Assembly: GCF_933775445.1 (NCBI RefSeq)
Contig: NW_026089404.1
Coordinates: forward strand, 105,948 to 169,947
DNA: 64,000 nucleotides
Direction of reading: 5' to 3'
Source of the DNA: Argentina anserina
Taxonomy: Eukaryota; Streptophyta; Magnoliopsida; Rosales; Rosaceae
Positions 38,784 to 52,300 of the stretch are shown piece by piece (within the stretch, counting starts at the first letter, position 1; each line of letters starts with the position of its first letter). A program made the translations under genes and the position numbers. The notes under the pieces are model-generated. The model had not been told where the DNA came from. It made no database searches and was given only the letters and a program-made list of their open reading frames with translations.

Positions 38784-41183
38784 AACGAGAATTGAAAAGA
38801 TACTCAAAGTGCAATAGTAAACATACTCAAACGATAGAAAGATACTCAGTTTGAAAGAAACACACGCCCACATTGGAAACACTCTCAAATTCAAGAAAAA
38901 CTCGCATCAGAAAGGCTTACAGAATGATACTCAAACGAGAATTGAAAAGATACTCAAAGTGCAATAGTAAACATACTCAAACGATAGAAAGATACTCAGT
39001 TTGAAAGAAACACACGCCCACACTGGAAACAGTCTAAAATTCAATAGAAACTCGCATCAGAGAGGCTTACAGAATGATACTCAAACGAGAATTGAAATGA
39101 TACTCAAAGTGCAATAGTAAACATACTCAAACGATAGAAAGATACTCAGTTTGAAAGAAACACACGCCCACACTGGAAACACTCTCAAATTCAAGAAAAA
39201 CTCGCATCAGAAAGGCTTACAGAATGATACTCAAACGAGAATTGAAAAGATACTCAAAGTGCAATAGTAAACATACTCAAACGATAGAAAGATACTCAGT
39301 TTGAAAGAAACACACGCCCACATTGGAAACACTCTCAAATTCAAGAAAAACTCGCATCAGAAAGGCTTACAGAATGATACTCAAACGAGAATTGAAAAGA
39401 TACTCAAAGTGCAATAGTAAACATACTCAAACGATAGAAAGATACTCAGTTTGAAAGAAACACACGCCCACACTGGAAACACTCTAAAATTCAATAGAAA
39501 CTCGCATCAGAAAACCTTACAGAAACATAGTCAAACGAGAATTGAAAAGATACTCAAAGTGCAATAGTAAACATACTCAAACGATAGAAAGATACTCAGT
39601 TTGAAAGAAACACACGCCCACACTGGAAACACTCTCAAATTCAAGAAAAACTCGCATCAGAAAGGCTTACAGAATGATACTCAAACGAGAATTGAAAAGA
39701 TACTCAAAGTGCAATAGTAAACATACTCAAACGATAGAAAGATACTCAGTTTGAAAGAAACACACGCCCACACTGGAAACACTCTAAAATTCAATAGAAA
39801 CTCGCATCAGAAAGGCTTACAGAATGATACTCAAACGAGAATTGAAAAGATACTCAAAGTGCAATAGTAAACATACTCAAACGATAGAAAGATACTCAGT
39901 TTGAAAGAAACACACGCCCACACTGGAAACACTCTCAAATTCAAGAAAAACTCGCATCAGAAAGGCTTACAGAATGATACTCAAACGAGAATTGAAAAGA
40001 TACTCAAAGTGCAATAGTAAACATACTCAAACGATAGAAAGATACTCAGTTTGAAAGAAACACACGCCCACATTGGAAACACTCTCAAATTCAAGAAAAA
40101 CTCGCATCAGAAAGGCTTACAGAATGATACTCAAACGAGAATTGAAAAGATACTCAAAGTGCAATAGTAAACATACTCAAACGATAGAAAGATACTCAGT
40201 TTGAAAGAAACACACGCCCACACTGGAAACAGTCTAAAATTCAATAGAAACTCGCATCAGAAAGGCTTACAGAATGATACTCAAACGAGAATTGAAATGA
40301 TACTCAAAGTGCAATAGTAAACATACTCAAACGATAGAAAGATACTCAGTTTGAAAGAAACACACGCCCACACTGGAAACACTCTCAAATTCAAGAAAAA
40401 CTCGCATCAGAAAGGCTTACAGAATGATACTCAAACGAGAATTGAAAAGATACTCAAAGTGCAATAGTAAACATACTCAAACGATAGAAAGATACTCAGT
40501 TTGAAAGAAACACACGCCCACATTGGAAACACTCTCAAATTCAAGAAAAACTCGCATCAGAAAGGCTTACAGAATGATACTCAAACGAGAATTGAAAAGA
40601 TACTCAAAGTGCAATAGTAAACATACTCAAACGATAGAAAGATACTCAGTTTGAAAGAAACACACGCCCACACTGGAAACACTCTAAAATTCAATAGAAA
40701 CTCGCATCAGAAAACCTTACAGAAACATAGTCAAACGAGAATTGAAAAGATACTCAAAGTGCAATAGTAAACATACTCAAACGATAGAAAGATACTCAGT
40801 TTGAAAGAAACACACGCCCACACTGGAAACACTCTCAAATTCAAGAAAAACTCGCATCAGAAAGGCTTACAGAATGATACTCAAACGAGAATTGAAAAGA
40901 TACTCAAAGTGCAATAGTAAACATACTCAAACGATAGAAAGATACTCAGTTTGAAAGAAACACACGCCCACACTGGAAACACTCTAAAATTCAATAGAAA
41001 CTCGCATCAGAAAGGCTTACAGAATGATACTCAAACGAGAATTGAAAAGATACTCAAAGTGAAATAGTAAACATACTCAAACGATAGAAAGATACTCAGT
41101 TTGAAAGAAACACACGCCCACACTGGAAACACTCTAAAATTCAATAGAAACTCGCATCAGAAAACCTTACAGAATGATACTCA
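38784..41183. repeat. Tandem duplication of 8 monomers (2 x 1200 bp)
   Basis: CACATTGG occurs at about 38872 and 40072 and again at 39322 and 40522; CAGTCT at 39030 and 40230; t2 tails at about 39508 and 40708. All pairs are exactly 1200 bp apart. A private CAGAGAGGC in copy 1 (about 39059) and AAAGTGAAATAG (about 41060) in copy 2 postdate the duplication. Confidence 0.87.
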
Positions 41184-41483
41184 AACGAGAATTGAAAAGA
41201 TACTCAAAGTGCAATAGTAAACATACTCAAACGATAGAAAGATACTCAGTTTGAAAGAAACACACGCCCACACTGGAAACACTCTAAAATTCAATAGAAA
41301 CTCGCATCAGAAAGGCTTACAGAATGATACTCAAACGAGAATTGAAAAGATACTCAAAGTGCAATAGTAAACATACTCAAACGATAGAAAGATACTCAGT
41401 TTGAAAGAAACACACGCCCACACTGGAAACACTCTCAAATTCAAGAAAAACTCGCATCAGAAAGGCTTACAGAATGATACTCA

Positions 41484-41633
41484 AACGATAATTGAAAAGA
41501 TACTCAAAGTGCAATAGTAAACATACTCAAACGATAGAAACATACTCAGTTTGAAAGAAACACACGCCCACACTGGAAACACTCTAAAATTCAATAGAAA
41601 CTCGCATCAGAAAACCTTACAGAAACATAGTCA
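41484..41633. repeat. Single domain A monomer inside domain B (AACGATAATTG / GAAACATACTC)
   Basis: One unit carries both AACGATAATTG and ACGATAGAAACATAC, a pair otherwise found only in domain A (about 1497, 8530, 13766) and in the A island (32206). It is followed by an S middle and t2 tail exactly as in the A island, so it may derive from that island rather than directly from domain A. Confidence 0.7.
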
Positions 41634-44600
41634 AACGAGAATTGAAAAGATACTGAAAGTGCAATAGTAAACATACTCAAACGATAGAAAGATACTCAGT
41701 TTGAAAGAAACACACGCCTACACTGGAAACAGTCTAAAATTCAATAGAAACTCGCATCAGAAAGGCTTACAGAATGATACTCAAACGAGAATTGAAATGA
41801 TACTCAAAGTGCAATAGTAAACATACTCAAACGATAGAAAGATACTCAGTTTGAAAGAAACACACGCCCACACTGGAAACACTCTCAAATTCAAGAAAAA
41901 CTCGCATCAGAAAGGCTTACAGAATGATACTCAAACGAGAATTGAAAAGATACTCAAAGTGCAATAGTAAACATACTCAAACGATAGAAAGATACTCAGT
42001 TTGAAAGAAACACACGCCCACATTGGAAACACTCTCAAATTCAAGAAAAACTCGCATCAGAAAGGCTTACAGAATGATACTCAAACGAGAATTGAAAAGA
42101 TACTCAAAGTGCAATAGTAAACATACTCAAACGATAGAAAGATACTCAGTTTGAAAGAAACACACGCCCACACTGGAAACATTCTAAAATTCAATAGAAA
42201 CTCGCATCAGAAAACCTTACAGAAACATAGTCAAACGAGAATTGAAAAGATACTCAAAGTGCAATAGTAAACATACTCAAACGATAGAAAGATACTCAGT
42301 TTGAAAGAAACACACGCCCACACTGGAAACACTCTCAAATTCAAGAAAAACTCGCATCAGAAAGGCTTACAGAATGATACTCAAACGAGAATTGAAAAGA
42401 TACTCAAAGTGCAATAGTAAACATACTCAAACGATAGAAAGATACTCAGTTTGAAAGAAACACACGCCCACACTGGAAACACTCTCAAATTCAAGAAAAA
42501 CTCGCATCAGAAAACCTTACAGAAACATAGTCAAACGAGAATTGAAAAGATACTCAAAGTGCAATAGTAAACATAGTCAAACGATAGAAAGATACTCAGT
42601 TTGAAAGAAACACACGCCCACACTGGAAACACTCTAAAATTCAATAGAAACTCGCATCAGAAAGGCTTACAGAATGATACTCAAACGAGAATTGAAAAGA
42701 TACTCAAAGTGCAATAGTAAACATACTCAAACGATAGAAAGATACTCAGTTTGAAAGAAACACACGCCCACACTGGAAACACTCTAAAATTCAATAGAAA
42801 CTCGCATCAGAAAGGCTTACAGAATGATACTCAAACGAGAATTGAAAAGATACTCAAAGTGCAATAGTAAACATACTCAAACGATAGAAAGATACTCAGT
42901 TTGAAAGAAACACACGGCCACACTGGAAACACTCTCAAATTCAAGAAAAACTCGCATCAGAAAGGCTTACAGAATGATACTCAAACGAGAATTGAAAAGA
43001 TACTCAAAGTGCAATAGTAAACATACTCAAACTATAGAAAGATACTCAGTTTGAAAGAAACACACGCCCACACTGGAAACACTCTAAAATTCAATAGAAA
43101 CTCGCATCAGAAAACCTTACAGAAACATAGTCAAACGAGAATTGAAAAGATACTCAAAGTGCAATAGTAAACATACTCAAACGATAGAAAGATACTCAGT
43201 TTGAAAGAAACACACGCCCACACTGGAAACACTCTCAAATTCAAGAAAAACTCGCATCAGAAAGGCTTACAGAATGATACTCAAACGAGAATTGAAAAGA
43301 TACTCAAAGTGCAATAGTAAACATACTCAAACGATAGAAAGATACTCAGTTTGAAAGAAACACACGCCCACACTGGAAACACTCTAAAATTCAATAGAAA
43401 CTCGCATCAGAAAGGCTTACAGAATGATACTCAAACGAGAATTGGAAAGATACTCAAAGTGCAATAGTAAACATACTCAAACGATAGAAAGATACTCAGT
43501 TTGAAAGAAACACACGCCCACACTGGAAACACTCTAAAATTCAATAGAAACTCGCATCAGAAAGGCTTACAGAATGATACTCAAACGAGAATTGAAAAGA
43601 TACTCAAAGTGCAATAGTAAACATTCTCAAACGATAGAAAGATACTCAGTTTGAAAGAAACACACGCCTACACTGGAAACACTCTAAAATTCAATAGAAA
43701 CTCGCATCAGAAAGGCTTACAGAATGATACTCAAACGAGAATTGAAAAGATACTCAAAGTGCAATAGTAAACATACTCAAACGATAGAAAGATACTCAGT
43801 TTGAAAGAAATACACGCCCACACTGGAAACACTCTCAAATTCAAGAGAAACTCGCATCAGAAAACCTTACAGAAACATACTCAAACGAGAATTGAAAAGA
43901 TACTCAAAGTGCAATAGTAAACATACTCAAACGATAGAAAGATACTCAGTTTGAAAGAAACAAACGGCCACACTGGAAACACTCTCAAATTCAAGAGAAA
44001 CTCGCATCAGAAAACCTTACAGAAACATACTCAAACGAGAATTGAAAAGATACTCAAAGTGCAATAGTAAACATACTCAAACGATAGAAAGATACTCAGT
44101 TTGAAAGAAACACACGCCCACACTGGAAACACTCTAAAATTCAATAGAAACTCGCATCAGAAAGGCTTACAGAATGATACTCAAACGAGAATTGAAAAGA
44201 TACTCAAAGTGCAATAGTAAACATACTCAAACGATAGAAAGATACTCAGTTTGAAAGAAACACACGCCCACACTGGAAACACTCTCAAATTCAAGAAAAA
44301 CTCGCATCAGAAAGGCTTACAGAATGATACTCAAACGAGAATTGAAAAGATACTCAAAGTGCAATAGTAAACATACTCAAACGATAGAAAGATACTCAGT
44401 TTGAAAGAAACACACGCCCACACTGGAAACACTCTAAAATTCAATAGAAACTCGCATCAGAAAGGCTTACAGAATGATACTCAAACGAGAATTGAAAAGA
44501 TACTCAAAGTGCAATAGTAAACATACTCAAATGATAGAAAGATACTCAGTTTGAAAGAAACACACGCCTACACTGGAAACACTCTAAAATTCAATAGAAA

Positions 44601-47600
44601 CTCGCATCAGAAAGGCTTACAGAATGATACTCAAACGAGAATTGAAAAGATACTCAAAGTGCAATAGTAAACATACTCAAACTATAGAAAGATACTCAGT
44701 TTGAAAGAAACACACGCCCACACTGGAAACACTCTAAAATTCAATAGAAACTCGCATCAGAAAGGCTTACAGAATGATACTCAAACGAGAATTGAAAAGA
44801 TACTGAAAGTGCAATAGTAAACATACTCAAACGATAGAAAGATACTCAGTTTGAAAGAAACACACGCCTACACTGGAAACAGTCTAAAATTCAATAGAAA
44901 CTCGCATTAGAAAGGCTTACAGAATGATACTCAAACGAGAATTGAAATGATACTCAAAGTGCAATAGTAAACATACTCAAACGATAGAAAGATACTCAGT
45001 TTGAAAGAAACACACGCCCACACTGGAAACACTCTCAAATTCAAGAAAAACTCGCATCAGAAAGGCTTACAGAATGATACTCAAACGAGAATTGAAAAGA
45101 TACTCAAAGTGCAATAGTAAACATACTCAAACGATAGAAAGATACTCAGTTTGAAAGAAACACACGCCCACATTGGAAACACTCTCAAATTCAAGAAAAA
45201 CTCGCATCAGAAAGGCTTACAGAAAGATACTCAAACGAGAATTGAAAAGATACTCAAAGTGCAATAGTAAACATACTCAAACGATAGAAAGATACTCAGT
45301 TTGAAAGAAACACACGCCCACACTGGAAACATTCTAAAATTCAATAGAAACTCGCATCAGAAAACCTTACAGAAACATAGTCAAACGAGAATTGAAAAGA
45401 TACTCAAAGTGCAATAGTAAACATACTCAAACGATAGAAAGATACTCAGTTTGAAAGAAACACACGCCCACACTGGAAACACTCTCAAATTCAAGAAAAA
45501 CTCGCATCAGAAAGGCTTACAGAATGATACTCAAACGAGAATTGAAAAGATACTCAAAGTGCAATAGTAAACATACTCAAACGATAGAAAGATACTCAGT
45601 TTGAAAGAAACACACGCCCACACTGGAAACACTCTCAAATTCAAGAAAAACTCGCATCAGAAAACCTTACAGAAACATAGTCAAACGAGAATTGAAAAGA
45701 TACTCAAATTGCAATAGTAAACATACTCAAACGATAGAAAGATACTCAGTTTGAAAGAAACACACGCCCACACTGGAAACACTCTAAAATTCAATAGAAA
45801 CTCGCATCAGAAAGGCTTACAGAATGATACTCAAACGAGAATTGAAAAGATACTCAAAGTGCAATAGTAAACATACTCAAACGATAGAAAGATACTCAGT
45901 TTGAAAGAAACACACGCCCACACTGGAAACACTCTAAAATTCAATAGAAACTCGCATCAGAAAGGCTTACAGAATGATACTCAAACGAGAATTGAAAAGA
46001 TACTCAAAGTGCAATAGTAAACATACTCAAACGATAGAAAGATACTCAGTTTGAAAGAAACACACGCCCACACTGGAAACACTCTCAAATTCAAGAAAAA
46101 CTCGCATCAGAAAGGCTTACAGAATGATACTCAAACGAGAATTGAAAAGATACTCAAAGTGCAATAGTAAACATACTCAAACTATAGAAAGATACTCAGT
46201 TTGAAAGAAACACACGCCCACACTGGAAACACTCTAAAATTCAATAGAAACTCGCATCAGAAAACCTTACAGAAACATAGTCAAACGAGAATTGAAAAGA
46301 TACTAAAAGTGCAATAGTAAACATACTCAAACGATAGAAAGATACTCAGTTTGAAAGAAACACACGCCCACACTGGAAACACTCTCAAATTCAAGAAAAA
46401 CTCGCATCAGAAAGGCTTACAGAATGATACTCAAACGAGAATTGAAAAGATACTCAAAGTGCAATAGTAAACATACTCAAACGATAGAAAGATACTCAGT
46501 TTGAAAGAAACACACGCCCACACTGGAAACACTCTAAAATTCAATAGAAACTCGCATCAGAAAGGCTTACAGAATGATACTCAAACGAGAGAAAGATACT
46601 CAAAGTGCAATAGTAAACATACTCAAACGATAGAAAGATACTCAGTTTGAAAGAAACACACGCCCACACTGGAAACACTCTAAAATTCAATAGAAACTCG
46701 CATCAGAAAGGCTTACAGAATGATACTCAAACGAGAATTGAAAAGATACTCAAAGTGCAATAGTAAACATACTCAAACGATAGAAAGATACTCAGTTTGA
46801 AAGAAACACACGCCTACACTGGAAACACTCTAAAATTCAATAGAAACTCGCATCAGAAAGGCTTACAGAATGATACTCAAACGAGAATTGAAAAGATACT
46901 CAAAGTGCAATAGTAAACATACTCAAACGATAGAAAGATACTCAGTTTGAAAGAAATACACGCCCACACTGGAAACACTCTCAAATTCAAGAGAAACTCG
47001 CATCAGAAAACCTTACAGAAACATACTCAAACGAGAATTGAAAAGATACTCAAAGTGCAATAGTAAACATACTCAAACGATAGAAAGATACTCAGTTTGA
47101 AAGAAACAAACGCCCACACTGGAAACACTCTCAAATTCAAGAGAAACTCGCATCAGAAAACCTTACAGAAACATACTCAAACGAGAATTGAAAAGATACT
47201 CAAAGTGCAATAGTAAACATACTCAAACGATAGAAAGATACTCAGTTTGAAAGAAACACACGCCCACACTGGAAACACTCTAAAATTCAATAGAAACTCG
47301 CATCAGAAAGGCTTACAGAATGATACTCAAACGAGAATTGAAAAGATACTCAAAGTGCAATAGTAAACATACTCAAACGATAGAAAGATACTCAGTTTGA
47401 AAGAAACACACGCCCACACTGGAAACACTCTCAAATTCAAGAGAAACTCGCATCAGAAAGGCTTACAGAATGATACTCAAACGAGAATTGAAAAGATACT
47501 CAAAGTGCAATAGTAAACATACTCAAACGATAGAAAGATACTCAGTTTGAAAGAAACACACGCCCACACTGGAAACACTCTAAAATTCAATAGAAACTCG

Positions 47601-47929
47601 CATCAGAAAGGCTTACAGAATGATACTCAAACGAGAATTGAAAAGATACTCAAAGTGCAATAGTAAACATACTCAAATGATAGAAAGATACTCAGTTTGA
47701 AAGAAACACACGCCTACACTGGAAACACTCTAAAATTCAATAGAAACTCGCATCAGAAAGGCTTACAGAATGATACTCAAACGAGAATTGAAAAGATACT
47801 CAAAGTGCAATAGTAAACATACTCAAACGATAGAAAGATACTCAGTTTGAAAGAAACACACGCCCACACTGGAAACACTCTCAAATTCAAGAAAAACTCG
47901 CATCAGAAAGGCTTACAGAATGATACTCA
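41634..47929. repeat. Tandem duplication of 21 monomers (3150 + 3146 bp)
   Basis: Copies start at 41634 and 44784. Markers at +3150 are: TACTGAAAGTG (about 41651 and 44801), CAGTCT (41730 and 44880), CACATTGG (42022 and 45172), AAACATTCTAAA (about 42180 and 45330) and AAACTATAG (43031 and 46181). After a 4-bp deletion in copy 2 at about 46590 (ACGAGAGAAAG for ACGAGAATTGAAAAG) markers lie at +3146: GAAATACACG (43810 and 46956) and CAAATGATAG (44531 and 47677). The right end of copy 2 is placed by loss of the AAACTATAG marker. Confidence 0.87.
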
Positions 47930-50329
47930 AACGAGAATTGAAAAGATACTCAAAGTGCAATAGTAAACATACTCAAACGATAGATAGATACTCAGTTTGA
48001 AAGAAACACACGCCCACACTGGAAACACTCTAAAATTCAATAGAAACTCGCATCAGAAAACCTTACAGAAACATAGTCAAACGAGAATTGAAAAGATACT
48101 CAAACTGCAATAGTAAACATACTCAAACGATAGAAAGATACTCAGTTTGAAAGAAACACACGCCCACACTGGAAACACTCTCAAATTCAAGAAAAACTCG
48201 CATCAGAAAGGCTTACAGAATGATACTCAAACGAGAATTGAAAAGATACTCAAAGTGCAATAGTAAACATACTCAAACGATAGAAAGATACTCAGTTTGA
48301 AAGAAACACACGCCCACACTGGAAACACTCTAAAATTCAATAGAAACTCGCCTCAGAAAGGCTTACAGAATGATACTCAAACGAGAATTGAAAAGATACT
48401 CAAAGTTCAATAGTAAACATACTCAAACGATAGAAAGATACTCAGTTTGAAAGAAACACACGCCCACACTGGAAACACTCTAAAATTCAATAAAACTCGC
48501 ATCAGAAAGGCTTACAGAATGATACTCAAACGAGAATTGAAAAGATACTCAAAGTGCAATAGTAAACATACTCAAACGATAGAAAGATACTCAGTTTGAA
48601 AGAAACACACGCCGACACTGGAAACACTCTAAAATTCAATAGAAACTCGCATCAGAAAGGCTTACAGAATGATACTCAAACGAGAATTGAAAAGATACTC
48701 AAAGTGCAATAGTAAACATACTCAAACGATAGAAAGATACTCAGTTTGAAAGAAACACACGCCCACACTGGAAACACTCTCAAATTCAAGAAAAAACTCG
48801 CATCAGAAAGGCTTACAGAATGATACTCAAACGAGAATTGAAAAGATACTCAAAGTGCAATAGTAAACATACTCAAACGATAGAAAGATACTCAGTTTGA
48901 AAGAAACACACGCCCACACTGGAAACACTCTAAAATTCAATAGAAACTCGCATCAGAAAGGCTTACAGAATGATACTCAAACGAGAATTGAAAAGATACT
49001 CAAAGTGCAATAGTAAACATACTCAAATGATAGAAAGATACTCAGTTTGAAAGAAACACACGCCTACACTGGAAACACTCTAAAATTCAATAGAAACTCG
49101 CATCAGAAAGGCTTACAGAATGATACTCAAACGAGAATTGAAAAGATACTCAAAGTGCAATAGTAAACATACTCAAACGATAGAAAGATACTCAGTTTGA
49201 AAGAAACACACGCCCACACTGGAAACACTCTCAAATTCAAGAAAAACTCGCATCAGAAAGGCTTACAGAATGATACTCAAACGAGAATTGAAAAGATACT
49301 CAAAGTGCAATAGTAAACACACTCAAACGATAGATAGATACTCAGTTTGAAAGAAACACACGCCCACACTGGAAACACTCTAAAATTCAATAGAAACTCG
49401 CATCAGAAAACCTTACAGAAACATAGTCAAACGAGAATTGAAAAGATACTCAAACTGCAATAGTAAACATACTCAAACGATAGAAAGATACTCAGTTTGA
49501 AAGAAACACACGCCCACACTGGAAACACTCTCAAATTCAAGAAAAACTCGCATCAGAAAGGCTTACAGAATGATACTCAAACGAGAATTGAAAAGATACT
49601 CAAAGTGCAATAGTAAACATACTCAAACGATAGAAAGATACTCAGTTTGAAAGAAACACACGCCCACACTGGAAACACTCTAAAATTCAATAGAAACTCG
49701 CCTCAGAAAGGCTTACAGAATGATACTCAAACGAGAATTGAAAAGATACTCAAAGTTCAATAGTAAACATACTCAAACGATAGAAAGATACTCAGTTTGA
49801 AAGAAACACACGCCCACACTGGAAACACTCTAAAATTCAATAAAACTCGCATCAGAAAGGCTTACAGAATGATACTCAAACGAGAATTGAAAAGATACTC
49901 AAAGTGCAATAGTAAGCATACTCAAACGATAGAAAGATACTCAGTTTGAAAGAAACACACGCCGACACTGGAAACACTCTAAAATTCAATAGAAACTCGC
50001 ATCAGAAAGGCTTACAGAATGATACTCAAACGAGAATTGAAAAGATACTCAAAGTGCAATAGTAAACATACTCAAACGATAGAAAGATACTCAGTTTGAA
50101 AGAATCACACGCCCACACTGGAAACACTCTCAAATTCAAGAAAAACTCGCATCAGAAAGGCTTACAGAATGATACTCAAACGAGAATTGAAAAGATACTC
50201 AAAGTGCAATAGTAAACATACTCAAACGATAGAAAGATACTCAGTTTGAAAGAAACACACGCCCACACTGGAAACACTCTAAAATTCAATAGAAACTCGC
50301 ATCAGAAAGGCTTACAGAATGATACTCAA
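47630..50329. repeat. Tandem duplication of 9 monomers (2 x 1350 bp)
   Basis: Copies start at 47630 and 48980. Markers at +1350 are: CAAATGATAG (47677 and 49027), GATAGATAG (about 47981 and 49331), CAAACTGCAATAG (about 48106 and 49456), CGCCTCAG (48350 and 49700), AAAGTTCAATAG, CAATAAAAC (about 48490 and 49840) and GCCGACAC (about 48612 and 49962). Copy 1 has a compensating one-base A insertion at about 48790. Its left end overlaps the end of the 21-monomer duplication, since the CAAATGATAG unit belongs to both. Confidence 0.87.
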
Positions 50330-52300
50330 ACGAGAATTGAAAAGATACTCAAAGTGCAATAGTAAACATACTCAAACGATAGAAAGATACTCAGTTTGAA
50401 AGAAACACACGCCCACACTGGAAACACTCTAAAATTCAATAGAAACTCGCATCAGAAAGGCTTACAGAATGATACTCAAACGAGAATTGAAAAGATACTC
50501 AAAGTGCAATAGTAAACATACTCAAACGATAGAAAGATACTCAGTTTGAAAGAAACACACGCCCACACTGGAAACACTCTAAAATTCAAGAAAAACTCGC
50601 ATCAGAAAGGCTTACAGAAAGATACTCACACAAGAATTGAAAAGATACTGAAATTGCAATAGTAAACATGCTCAAACGATAGAAAGATACTCAGTTTGAA
50701 AGAAACACACGCCCACACTGGAAACACTCTAAAATTCAATAGAAACTCGCATCAGAAAACCTTACAGAAACATAGTCAAACGAGAATTGAAAAGATACTC
50801 AAAGTGCAATAGTAAACATACTCAAACGATAGAAAGATACTCAGTTTGAGAGAAACACACGCCCACACTGGAAACACTCTCAAATTCAAGAAAAACTCGC
50901 ATCAGAAAGGCTTACAGAAAGATACTCACACAAGAATTGAAAAGATACTGAAATTGCAATAGTAAACATGCTCAAACGATAGAAAGATACTCAGTTTGAA
51001 AGAAACACACGCCCACACTGGAAACACTCTAAAATTCAAGAGAAACTCGCATCAGAAAACCTTACAGAAACATAGTCAAACGAGAATTCAAAAGATACTC
51101 AAATTGCAATTGTAAACATACTCAAACGATAGAACGATACTCAGTTTGAAAGAAACGCACGCCCACACTGGAAACACTCTCAAATTCAAGAAAAACTCGC
51201 ATCGAAAGCCGTTCAGAAAGATACTCAAACGAGAATTGAAAAGATACTAAAATTCCAATTGTAAACATACTCAAACGATAGAAAGATACTCAGTTTGAAA
51301 GAAACACACGCCCACACTGGAAACACTCTCAAATTCAAGAAAAACTCGCATTAGAAAGGCTTACAGAATGATACTCAAACGAGAATTGAAAAGATACTCA
51401 AAGTGCAATAGTAAACATGCTCAAACGATAGAAAGATACTCAGTTTGAAAGAAACACACGCCCACACTGGAAACACTCTCAAATTCAAGAAAAACTCGCA
51501 TCAAAAAGGCTTACAGAAAGATACTCACACAAGAATTGAAAAGATACTGAAATTGCAATAGTAAACATGCTCAAACGATAGAAAGATACTCAGTTTGAAA
51601 GAAACACACGCCCACACTGGAAACACTCTAAAATTCAAGGGAAACTCGCATCAGAAAGGCTTACAGAATGATACTCAAACGAGAATTGAAAAGATACTGA
51701 AAGTGCAATAGTAAACATACTCAAACGATAGAAAGATACTCAGTTTGAAAGAAACACACGCCCACACTGGAAACACTCTCAAATTCAAGAAAAAATCGCA
51801 TCAGAAAGGCTTACAGAAAGATACTCACACAAGAATTGAAAAGATACTGAAATTGCAATAGTAAACATGCTCAAACGATAGAAAGATACTCAGTTTGAAA
51901 GAAACACACGCCCACACTGGAAACACTCTAAAATTCAAGAGAAACTCGCATCAGAAAACCTTACAGAAACATAGTCAAACGAGAATTGAAAAGATACTCA
52001 AAGTGCAATAGTAAACATACTCAAACGATAGAAAGATACTCAGTTTGAAAGAAACACACGCCCACACTGGAAACACTCTAAAATTCAATAGAAACTCGCA
52101 TCAGAAAGGCTTACAGAATGATACTCAAACGAGAATTGAAAAGATACTCAAAGTGCAATAGTAAACATACTCAAACGATAGAAAGATACTCAGTTTGAAA
52201 GAAACACACGCCCACACTGGAAACACTCTAAAATTCAATAGAAACTCGCATCAGAAAGGCTTACAGAATGATACTCAAACGAGAATTGAAAAGATACTCA
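49580..52300. repeat. Downstream copy of the 35806-38.6 kb segment (offset 13.77-13.80 kb)
   Basis: CGCCTCAG, CAATAAAAC, GCCGACAC, GAATCACACG and then the domain C block follow in the same order as from 35806. Offset is 13774 bp at the start, 13795 after the 20-bp deletion in the upstream copy, and about 13644 at the last shared CACAAG unit, where the downstream copy has lost one monomer. The right end is approximate. Confidence 0.8.
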
